Below, piece after piece: positions 41,775-50,237 of a DNA stretch of 64,000 bases (its first letter is position 1; every line of letters begins with the position of its first letter). The notes beneath the pieces were generated by a model. That model was not told the origin of the DNA. It did not search any database and worked only from the letters and a program-made list of their open reading frames with translations. The position numbers and the translations under genes are program-made. Origin of the DNA: Diplonema papillatum (taxonomy: Eukaryota > Euglenozoa > Diplonemea > Diplonemida > Diplonemidae); contig JAPJBO010000085.1 of assembly GCA_030068145.1 (NCBI GenBank), positions 341,501 to 405,500 of the forward strand, read 5' to 3'.

Positions 41775-41930
41775 TAAAGGGGGGTCGAATAATAACAGTT
41801 CTTTGACACGCGCCTGGTTGTCTAAAAACGCTACCACTATTTGATCCTACTACTGTTCGGCTACCCGGAACTTTTTTTAGTATTCGACGAATCGAATAGT
41901 ACCACAGGTGCTATTATTCGACCCCCTTTA
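41775..41930 (-). mobile_element. MITE-like element G, copy 2 (inverted relative to copy 1)
   Basis: 156 bp. Left end TAAA, G-run, TCGAATAATAACA; right end CTATTATTCGA, C-run, TTTA. The core (GTTGTCTAAAAACGCTACCA, CTATTTGATCCTACTACTG, TTCGGCTACC) is the reverse complement of the core of the copy at 10242, with several substitutions. G-run lengths differ between the four ends. Confidence 0.8.
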
Positions 41931-42696
41931 CCTTGGTGAGTTTCTCGGCCTCAGGACTGCAGCCAGTTTGTTTCCTTCAGAAATAGACACGCCCCAGTTT
42001 TGAACCGGAAACCCCTGGAACAGAGAGGCTGTCCCAAGTTTATCCCGGGTTCGCGTGTGTACCATAATTCCCTGCCTTCAGGTTCTAATTTTTTGTTCCT
42101 TTGCTCGTTTCGTAGACTACTCAAAAGGGTTCGGAGAATGAACGGACCGGAGAAGCAGAAGAAGAAGTTGATACAAAATGGTGCACTCGGGCTTTCGGGC
42201 ACACCTATATAAGTAACGCACGCGGTTTGAACATTCATAGCTGGCAGGAAACCCCCCAATCGCCGTTGCCATCGGGTACGTGCTAGTTGTGTCCTTTGAC
42301 AGAGTGAACCGGTGTCCTATGGACTGGTTCAGAAACGAAATGGGCCTTGCTTGCTCTTGCCGGGCGCTGGGGGCGGCCGACATCATTTGGCGGACGTGAG
42401 ACGAAGACACGCAAAATCGTTCCATATCGGACGCTCGCTGCTCGAGTGGAGGGAGGCATAGGCACGCACACGAATTTCTTTTTGCATCAGAGGCAGTTCG
42501 CCCCTTTGCGGTATATTGCCCGTCACCGAACTGACACACTAGGTTGCGGATCCAGCAGTAACCGTCTCGTAGCACTCGTTTGTACGTGCCGGGGGAGGAA
42601 TAGCCCGTTAGTGAGTGATAGTGCGTGAACATGATAGGTAGGCTAATCTTCTCCCAAACACGCTGTCAGCGTTCTCTTTCGTGTTTACAATTAATT
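41931..42696. other. Intergenic, no gene recognised
   Basis: A short family F trace at about 42288-42310 (GTCCTTTGACAGAGTGAACC, reverse strand). Nothing coding is supported. Confidence 0.4.
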
Positions 42697-42800
42697 GTTA
42701 GGGTAGGCGGTTTTTTTTTTTTGGCCCATGTCCGTCGGCCCACAGAAATTTACGCGCGCGCGCGCAAAAAAAAAACTTTTCAGAAAAAAAAAACTTTTGC
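42697..42800 (+). mobile_element. MITE-like element H, copy 1
   Basis: GTTAGGGTAGGCGG, T-run, GGCCCATGTCCG, AATTTACGCGCGCGCG, then two A-runs each followed by CTTTT and ending TTGCC. The copy at 44266-44365 is the reverse complement, including GGGTAGGCGG, GGCCCATGTCCG, the (CG)n block and two A-run/CTTTT blocks. Confidence 0.7.
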
Positions 42801-44265
42801 CACAAGACTTTCTGCTACTGGATGTCACACCATATGTGCCGGCTATACTACTGGCCAGTCCGCTGTTGGCACTTTTGTGCCCGTTGTTGGTAGAATTTCT
42901 GGACGATGAGCTCAAAGGTGAGTGTGAAGATGAACTTGATGTGTCCGAGGGGTTGCGGTGGCAGTCTAGAGTTCAACAGTCCTGAACGCCGCGCGGGGTG
43001 CGTTTCGACAAAACCTTCCATAGTCGGAGGCTGCAGATGATAGACGATGCCACAGGAGAAAAAACACTCGGGTTTGAACTCGAGATCGCGGTTCGCTGGG
43101 TACGCTGCGAACAATAAAGCAGTGACCCAGAGGACTGTCGATTGCGCGGGTGTCCGTCAATCTCTTATCTCTCTTCTGACATGCCCCATTGCGATGTCAC
43201 GGTCCTACCGAACCACCGTGCGAGAGCCTACTGACGGCTGGTCGGTGGCATTTCCATCGGCGAGAATAAGCGCCAGCTACCCGCAGATAGTATGGTGAAC
43301 TTCAACTTCTGCTTTCCTCCACCTTGTGCAAGGATGGTTGCTCTCGCGGCTTCTGCGGCGGTCTGCTGTTGAAACCCCCAAAGGCGGACGTCGACACCGT
43401 CACTTCGGGTGTAGTGGCTTTGTCAATATTACCCGAGTACACAAAGATGCCCTGCTTGGTGTAAACGGAGTTTGTCGGTACTCTGCCGACCCTCCTGTCA
43501 GCAAGCTTTAGCCAGTGGCCACCTTCTGATGCGTAGCAAACGGCGCCGGACTCACAAGATGTACCTCACCCACATCGAAAGAGACCATTGATGTCTCGAC
43601 ATCCGCACGGAGGGCAGGTGCTTCTAGCACACGGCAATTGGTTAGACGCCGTGTGCAACGAAGGCAGTTATGCTCAGGGATGTGCGGTCTAGACTGTCAG
43701 GCGACGAGTGCCGTTTTCTTCGCAAATATACCGCGGCACAAGGCATTGCCGCCGGTCAAGTGCACTAAGTCGCAAGCACCGTGAACGCATCGCTTGCCCC
43801 GCGTCCTTTTCATGCCTCCTCAGTCGAGTCTCAGATACTAGTAGCTGCTTGAGGCGTCGGAAGGCATAGACGCGTGCACTGCCCCGGACTGGTTCTGTGT
43901 GATAATCGCACCACAGTGGCAAAACCTCCCGACATGCCTTGCCGGTAAAACCGCGCACACTTTCGAGGCTGAGGCTGTGCTTGTATCCCGCGTGCTTCGA
44001 CTGCGTCCAGCAGGAGCTACGCAAATCTTGCTGTTTAGATTGACACCAACGTCAAAGTAGCACGATATTGCTTGCCCAGCGCACCAACCCAGCACCGGGC
44101 ATAGTCAGCTTCAAAGTCAATACACACTGAGGTAAACAAAGTCTACGCGATTTGCATCGCCGTGAAGTATCGGTGTGATGAACAGGTTTTCGACTTTTCC
44201 CGAGCCGGACACGCTCGTGACTACGCCTGCAGTCGCTCTCACGACCGGTTCCAATGCACAGATCC
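42801..44265. other. DNA between the two inverted H elements, no gene recognised
   Basis: 1.46 kb of moderate-GC DNA. I looked for a transposase or other coding region on both strands and found none. The longest frames (about 110 codons) have no family features. Confidence 0.45.
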
Positions 44266-44365
44266 CAAAAGTTTTTTTTTGGCAAAAGTTTTTTTTTTCC
44301 GGGGGTTCCCAAAAATTTACGCGCGCGCGGACATGGGCCAAAAAAAAAAACCGCCTACCCTTACT
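44266..44365 (-). mobile_element. MITE-like element H, copy 2 (inverted)
   Basis: Reverse complement of the copy at 42697, with the same block order and different homopolymer lengths. The two copies face each other 1.46 kb apart. Confidence 0.7.
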
Positions 44366-44504
44366 ACGAAAAAAAAAAGGAGACGCCAGAAAGTCTACTC
44401 TGGTTCGTCGACGTTTGACCAGACTAGGCCTCCCGGATGCGTGAAAAAACGCCAGCATCAACACGTGCACAGTGGAGCTTCCTGTGATAGTTCGAGGAAG
44501 CAGC

Positions 44505-44640
44505 AATACTCGAGGGGCCGCCTGGTGCTTATTCTGGACTAGAGGAGGAGAAACGGATCGTTTTTTGCTGAACGCATACGCACGACAATAACCCCAGATT
44601 TACTGTGATTCGTGTGGGCTGCGCGCATTTTCGTTACATA
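44505..44640 (+). repeat. Dispersed repeat family D, diverged copy
   Basis: AATACTCGAGGGGCCGCCTG, CCCCAGATTTACTGTGATTC, GTGTGGGCTGCGCGCATTTT. These are recognisable family D blocks with many substitutions. Confidence 0.55.
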
Positions 44641-44885
44641 AGCGCAAGCTTGGAAGGAAATGCTCGACAATGGCTGTCAGACAAATAACTACCGAACCAC
44701 GTGTTGAACAGACGTGAGGTCATGCGGGTCTACCCCAACACGACAAATCACACAAACACAACAAGTCAAAGGTCCTGAGTGAGAAAGCAACACACGGTGG
44801 TGTAAGGGAAGAACAAGATTCGCAACTGACGGGCTCCTCGAGTATTTCCTACGAAGCAGGTGCTTATACGTTATACAAACATGTT
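44640..44885 (-). repeat. Dispersed repeat family C, minus-strand copy
   Basis: Reverse complement of family C: the ACTACCGAACCACGTGTTGA, GACGTGAGGTCATGCGGG, ACGACAAATCACACAAACAC and GTCCTGAGTGAGAAAGCAAC blocks are in order. Confidence 0.7.
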
Positions 44886-44984
44886 CCTCGCGGTTTGCAC
44901 CGTATGCAGCTCCAGGTTCCTTGCGCTCCGTGTCTGCTCGTCGGCGGTACTCGTGCAAACCACACATCACTCATTCCACGAAAA

Positions 44985-45255
44985 CGTGTCATAGATTTTG
45001 CTTCGTGCGATCCGCCATGTTTAGGCCAAATTTTGAGAAAAATTCGGAAAATTTTTTTGGGATGGAAAGAGCTATCCTCGGCGTGTATCGGCACCTTTTT
45101 GGAACTCGATATAGCCAAAAATCTGACCCCCAGATGGCACTTTAGACGTTTTTCGGCCGATTTCCGGGCCCCCAAAATAAACACTCTTCGGAGGAATCGA
45201 ACCAAGTACCCCCAGAACCACAAGTGGGTGTGCTACCCGTTAGACCACGGGCGAA
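44985..45255 (-). repeat. SINE-like element with a tRNA-like head (minus strand)
   Basis: The minus strand starts GCCCGTGGTCTAACGGGTAG, which matches a Pol III A box (TGGTCTAACGG). About 35 nt later it contains GGTTCGATTCC, an exact B box. A body follows that ends ACATGGCGGATCGC. The cloverleaf is degenerate: the anticodon and T stems do not pair properly, so this is not a working tRNA gene. The body motif (GATCCGCCATGTT on the plus strand) recurs next to a second head at 45476. Confidence 0.5.
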
Positions 45256-45475
45256 AAAAACGCGGGCGATTTCATTTTTTGTATTTGAACGATCCTTCCG
45301 GAAGTTCGCGTGACCCGCCAGGAAATCTGTGGAAGTCTGCCGATACACCACCACTGCAGCAGTACCGGTACTACTGAGCTCACAAACGCTCGAACGCAGC
45401 GAGGAACCGAACCAGTGACCATTTTGTTGGTTCGTGCGAGATGAAGAGAAAAATATTTTCGGATTTTTGGCACAA

Positions 45476-45740
45476 ATAGCGTAGCCGTCATTGCACTCAC
45501 CAATGACTCTTTTGGTCGCCGGTTCGAGTCCCGCGGGTGGGTGTTTTTTTTCTCAAAAAATTCGAGCGATCCGCCATGTTGAAGCACATTTTCGGTATTT
45601 TCCGCCAAATTTTTGGAGAACCTCGTAGTTCTGTCACTGAACCATATCGGCACCCCCGTAGATTTCTGTGGCGAGTCAAATCTGACTTGTTCCTGCATGC
45701 CGAGAAAAAAAAAGTCGATTTTCAGACCCCATTTTTTTTG
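45476..45740 (+). repeat. SINE-like element with a tRNA-like head (plus strand)
   Basis: Contains GGTTCGAGTCCCGCGGGTGG, an exact B box with a downstream stem, at about 45522-45541. The upstream A box is poor. After an A/T-rich joint comes GATCCGCCATGTTGAAGCAC, the same body motif as the minus-strand element at 44985. A third B-box-like GGTTCGGTTCC lies on the minus strand near 45395-45410. Confidence 0.45.
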
Positions 45741-46380
45741 AGACCCGGCCTCCATTTATGGGGGGAGGGTCGGTCAAAATTTTTATCCGACCAGATATTC
45801 GGAAAGCCCTGTCCTCGGCGGATTCAATCGTGTCCTCAGAATGTTGAAACCGACCATTTTCGCACCTACAGATGGAAAAAATCGGCAGAAAGCCAAAAAA
45901 AGTCGTTTTTTATGACACTTTTTCGTGGAATGAGTGATATACGGTGCCTTCGTCTTTTCCCTGTAGTTTTCTGAAAAAGGGTGACGTGTCCATGTGGGTC
46001 CTTTTTTCGATGGGCCAAACGTGATTGGACCTGTCTTCGCATATGTCTTTCGCTTCGCCTGTTTGATTTCGTGCTGGGGGATCTCCAGAAGCCCAACCAG
46101 GCTTCGACCTAAAGCTTCGCATGCTGCGAGTGAGCGTTACGTTAGCATCTGGCCTCAGGCGAGCTTCCTTGGACGGTGGCGCCTTTAGATGGTGATGCCG
46201 CACTTTTCTCTCCACAGAGCAGTGTATGTCTACTGACCGGCAGATGTACCGTACTACAGCACCATACTCCAGTCGCGCGTGTAGCAAGCTTTTCCCCTGT
46301 TGGGCTCGCAAAGAAGGGAAGTGTCGCCCGGCGGCTGAACAGCGAATCGCAGCTCGTGGCAGGTTGAAAAAAAAAAGAGC
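45741..46380. other. Intergenic, no gene recognised
   Basis: AT-richer than the neighbouring DNA at first, probably continuing the SINE-like bodies to about 45980. No gene is supported. Confidence 0.4.
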
Positions 46381-46468
46381 CGCTTTGTTTGTTTGCGCGT
46401 GCCGGTTGATCGGTTTCCCACTTGGTTTTACCCTGTTTCACTGGAAGTTAGGAATTCCGATCAACCGG
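46381..46468 (+). repeat. Dispersed repeat family L, copy 3
   Basis: GCCGCTTTGTTTGTTTGCGC, GTGCCGGTTGATCGG and TTCCGATCAACC followed by a G-run of 10. Its CCGATCAACC-G-run end reappears at 47396-47418 on the other side of the protease reading frame. Confidence 0.7.
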
Positions 46469-46582
46469 GGGGGGGGTCGTTGTATAATGGTTTAGCTTGA
46501 AGGGTGTTGGAAAGGTTGAAAAAGGTTTTGGGGGTCACCATCGGTTTGTGTTTTTACTTTTTTCTGTACGGGGCACGGACAG

Positions 46583-47476
46583 TCATGTCGTGGGCATTCC
46601 GGGGGATCCGGACAAAGGCCGCGGAATGTCGTCGACAGAGGTGACGTGCAGGTCGTCGAAGAGGATCCACCCCGTGTCTTGCGCAACGTACGTGACGTAG
46701 TGCCCGCTAGCCGTATCCTCCCCCATGTGCACCACGACGGCTGCGAGGCGTAGCAGATGGTCCGGCGGTCCGAAGAAGGGGGGCAGTTTCACGTCGTTCT
46801 GGCGCCTGGCACCGTTTCTCGTGTAGATGCCAAACTGCATCAGAACACATTCAGCTGTCAGACGGAGATCCATACTTTCAACCACCGTACCTACAGCCTT
46901 GCAGTCGCATACTCTCTCCGGATTCACAAACCCGTGCACGTGGAGAGAGTCTTCCAGCTTCCTTCCGCAAGGAATTTGCAAACATTGCATTACCTGACTG
47001 CTGGAAGAAGTGCGTCCACATGCACTACATCGTACTGAGCTGGTCCAGCCGTTCTCCAAGCATGTTACGAAGAGTTGGTAGCCCGGGCAGGGGGTCCCCG
47101 TTTCGTCCGGACCCAGCGTCGCACTAGTCGCGCTGAGTATCGCTACCAGAGCTTCGTGCGCATCGTGCTGCCGTGCATCGCAGAAGTGTGCGAACATGCT
47201 CAGGATGGCTTGGACACCCATTCTCCGACAATCCCGGCTACGCTGGTCACCACTGTCGCGAGAGCTTGACAGCATGGCAAAGTAAGCCAGGAAGTCCCCG
47301 AGAAATCCACGGCAGTTGGGGAGGTCCTGCGCAAGGCTCCAGTACATCTCTCTGATCGGCCCAACCCGTAGCAGGAGCTGCAGCACCGCACCAAACCGAT
47401 CAACCGGGGGGGGGGGGGAGACGCTTCGACTTGCAGTTGCCTGAATACTTGGTTGCGCAACTTCTTTCATTCGCAT
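46583..47476 (-). CDS. Ubiquitin-specific protease (C19) lacking the cysteine box
   Basis: USP enzymes cleave ubiquitin from proteins using a Cys-His-Asp/Asn triad. Seen here are the QHDAHE motif of the QQDAHE box (ARQHDAHEALVAIL), a zinc-binding C-x2-C pair (SVRCSACGRTSSSS), and the catalytic histidine box (VVHMGEDTASGHYVTYV) followed by WILFDD. The amino end, VLQLLLRVGPIREMYW, matches the segment that normally follows the catalytic cysteine, but the cysteine box itself is absent. Family alignment stops at a poly-C tract and CCGATCAACC junction near 47398. An ATG at 47476 would give 297 residues with a non-family start. Alternatively, an exon starts at a CTGCAG acceptor (exon from 47377) after an upstream cysteine-box exon I could not find before the next gene. 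It is either a 5'-truncated fragment or a gene with an unseen exon. Confidence 0.75.
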   Translation of the reverse strand: MRMKEVAQPSIQATASRSVSPPPPVDRFGAVLQLLLRVGPIREMYWSLAQDLPNCRGFLGDFLAYFAMLSSSRDSGDQRSRDCRRMGVQAILSMFAHFCDARQHDAHEALVAILSATSATLGPDETGTPCPGYQLFVTCLENGWTSSVRCSACGRTSSSSQVMQCLQIPCGRKLEDSLHVHGFVNPERVCDCKAVGTVVESMDLRLTAECVLMQFGIYTRNGARRQNDVKLPPFFGPPDHLLRLAAVVVHMGEDTASGHYVTYVAQDTGWILFDDLHVTSVDDIPRPLSGSPGMPTT

Positions 47477-48720
47477 CGTCCCTTTTCCGGCCGATTTAAT
47501 TGCACTTTTCCCGCCGATTTATTTCCAAAGATCCCAAACACTCCCCCCCACATACACACACCTGCCGACCCCGCGGACTGGAGCGATGCAGAGAAAGAGA
47601 GGAAGAGAGACTACGCTGCCTCCCGTACCGCTCCGGCCCGCATGAGACTCCAGGCCCCCATCAGCAGTAACTTAGAAGAAACCACGCGTGGACACACTCT
47701 CGCTAAGAGGGGTGCCACGTTAAAAACAGGTCCGCAACACACACCTAGCCAGCTTGCTTGAGCGCCTTCGGAGTTGGAATCCTTACGTCCCTGAGCGAAC
47801 TCCTCATATCCACTCGCCAAAAGCAAGGTCGGAGGGGTAAAGCAAAAACTGACACAAACGCAGTCCCCACCGTTTGCCCCCTTTTTGCACTCCCCCTTCG
47901 ACCACCCACACACACACACACGTACACACACACACACACGTGGACGTCTCTCGTACAGGAAGGCACCACGTTAAAACGGGTCCGCAACACACACACACAC
48001 ATATATACCGACGATCAACCGAAGTTGATTTTGCTGTTCGCTTGTTGTCTCTCTTTCTCTTTTGTTCTCGGCGTTGCTTGAGCATAGCACGGAAGACTAC
48101 TGTTTATTTTCTTTCCAGTTCTTTTTTGTTCCTTTTTGGTTCCCGGCGCAGCGAGTGAAAATGAAACGAGCAGCATCGCAGCAGGATTTGTGTTGGAGCG
48201 GGCGAACAGAGAAGGCGAAGTCAACAGAAGCGAAAAAACCGAAGCTGCTGAGCCCGCTTTGACCCCCCAACAGCCAACACGTCAGCTGTCGGGGTTGATA
48301 AACCACCGCCCCCCCCCCCTTTCCTCGTCTAACAACAACAGTCTGTTTCAGAATAACCCCACCCGACGGTAGATACCGAAGTGCTAGTACAGCGGATGAG
48401 GGCCGCTGTGCCCTGTAGCACTCCTGGTATCCATGGATGGGCTGTAGCTGGAGTACTAACAGTGCTAGCACAGCACGTCCTTAGCATCTCCCGGTCCATC
48501 AGCAGCGGTGTGGTGCCCGTGATGGGTGACTGCTAGCAGTGCGTTTTACACCGTCAGGGGGGGTGGTTTTGCTCCATCTTGGCAGGTTCTCTACCGTTGC
48601 GGAACTTGCTTCGTCTCTGTATCCTGTTCACCTCCTCTGCGCTGGGCGCCGGGCGATCTTCGCTCAGTCGGTTGCCTGTGTAACGACGTCCTTTTTAGGA
48701 TAGAGCTCATAGTAAACGGT
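47477..48720. other. Intergenic with CA microsatellites
   Basis: (CA)n tracts lie at about 47905-47940 and 47988-48001. CCACGTTAAAA followed by GGTCCGCAACACACAC occurs twice (about 47716-47745 and 47967-48000). No gene is supported. Confidence 0.5.
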
Positions 48721-48723
48721 GAG

Positions 48724-48881
48724 GTCCAGCCTCAGAAGCTGGAGTCAAAGAGGGTGTGCCCGAGTCACACCCGAAAAGCGGGTGCGCTACAATCAAAACG
48801 CGTGTAAATCCACACCCGAAAAGCGGGTGTGACACCCGCTTTTTTTAACTCCAGCTTTCACTCCAGCTTCTGAGGCTGGAC
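48724..48881. mobile_element. Foldback element with perfect 22-bp terminal inverted repeats
   Basis: The left end 48724-48745 begins GTCCAGCCTCAGAAGC and the right end 48860-48881 is its exact reverse complement. Inside are two hairpins with CACCCGAAAAGCGGGTG (about 48765-48781 and 48812-48828) and a third repeated CACCCG/GGGTG stem pairing. The whole 158 bp folds as nested stem-loops. No coding capacity. Its tiny size and terminal symmetry suggest a non-autonomous transposon. Confidence 0.75.
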
Positions 48882-49187
48882 TTCGCCGCGTATTGAGGTT
48901 TGCTTGGTGTTCTGCTACACGTGTTGTGACGCCGAGAGTGCGAATGTTTTATGTGCATCGCGGATGGCGTGAGGGCATTCTCGGCGGGGTGGTCAACACG
49001 GGTTGAAGGTTGCGGATGCTATGAAAAGGAAAGAGGACGGAGGAGGGTGGTGCAGCGGCATCCCGGGCGGGAAGCCTGGCATCCGACAGTGTGTGCGGGC
49101 TCCTCCAGCAGCGACAAGAACTGCATTCGACAAGGATCTTCATTCATCAAGAACGAAAGCGGCGCAGGAGTACCCACACGCCGGGGA
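48882..49187. other. Intergenic, no gene recognised
   Basis: No repeat or gene recognised in this stretch. Confidence 0.4.
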
Positions 49188-49310
49188 AGTGGGCAAGAAC
49201 ATGCTTGGAATTGTGCTGCACCGGTCCCATCTGCATTGTGTATCGGTCCTTTAAGCCACCGGATCATCATCAGCGCGGAAACTGAGTGCTGACAGGACAA
49301 CGGTGACAGC
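49188..49310 (+). repeat. Dispersed repeat family A, diverged copy
   Basis: GCAAGAACATGCTTGGAATT, CTGCATTGTGTATCGGTCC, TTTAAGCCACCGGA and CATCATCAGCGCGGAAACTG match family A in order, with short deletions. Confidence 0.65.
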
Positions 49311-49539
49311 AAGGCAAGCGCGGGAGCGGCGCAAGAGTGCGTCCACACGGCAAAGGCAGGGTGCTACTCCGAAGCAAGCATTTTGATTCGTTTGCATCAC
49401 TGCGCCACCTGCGCCATAAGTACGAGAAATGCAGCTTCTGAAAATCAATTTCCCGCAGACATCTGTACAGCGATGTCACCGACGACAACGATCACCGGGA
49501 CACCTGCAAAAGGGGAGAGCTGTCGCCTGCTTACCTTCT

Positions 49540-49757
49540 CAGCTTGCGGGGCTTGGCCAACGAACCGAATGTGCTTGAACCACTTCGATGGACCCCGTCG
49601 AAGTGGGTTCTCAGCAGGGTCGGCCTGCAGGCACCAGTGGGCGGGATTAGGACGTGGTCCGGAAACCGGCACGAAAAGCGGCCTCGAAGTTAAAAACGCC
49701 CGTTTTTTGAACAACTTCCCGCCAATGCCACATTGCAGGACCTTCGCTTTCACTGGG
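49540..49757 (-). pseudogene. Beta-helix gene 3'-end echo, outer (older) copy
   Basis: Matches the inner copy and the parent but is strongly decayed: CAACGAACCGAATGTGCTTG, GAAGTGGGTTCTCAGCAGGG, TCGGCCTGCAGGCACCAGTG, and then the AACTTCCCGCCAATGCCA block and the GAGACCTTCGC-like block that also borders the inner copy. No frame of the parent survives. Confidence 0.65.
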
Positions 49758-50190
49758 CGCATGCAAATAAACCGAGAGCCAGTCGCCATACAGCTACGGC
49801 TGCCTCAGCTCGCGGACTTGGTCGAATCGAATGTGTTCGCCTCCGAGACGGGAAGCTCGGCCGCGGTGATGGCCTGCGGGGCGAGGCCGACGAAGTGGTT
49901 TTTGAGCAGGGTCGGCCGGCTGGCGTCGAGCACCAGGACGCCGCCCGCCGGCGGGTGGAACTCGAACGTGTTGCGGGAGATGGTGGGGCACGCCGCGTTA
50001 CGCGAGACGACGCAGCACGTCGAAATGCTCGAGAACGAGTTCCCGTCCAGCAAACAAACAAACCGGATGCCTTGTCCACGTACACCCCCGACTCGAACGT
50101 AGTCCGAAGATCTGGCACGGCAAAAAACTCCCGTTCTTCGAATAAGTTCCCGCCAATGCCAAATTGCAGGAGACCTTCGCCTTCACCGAG
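49758..50190 (-). pseudogene. Beta-helix gene 3'-end echo, inner (recent) copy
   Basis: 49758-50047 is the same as 50191-50480 apart from about one base. It covers 47 bp of 3' flank, the stop and the last 243 bp or so of the parent's coding region. Farther out it diverges (GTCCAGCAAACAAACAAACC in place of GTCGAGCAGCCCTGCC) and runs to the AACTTCCCGCCAATGCC-like junction that separates units. It is one period of about 433 bp in a tandem series outside the gene. Confidence 0.9.
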
Positions 50191-50237
50191 CGCATGCAAA
50201 TAAACCGAGAGCCAGTCGCCATACAGCTACGGCTGCC

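Noticed and set aside
45183-45255. tRNA gene
   Set aside because: A and B boxes are present but the acceptor, anticodon and T stems do not pair, so I call it a SINE-like head only.
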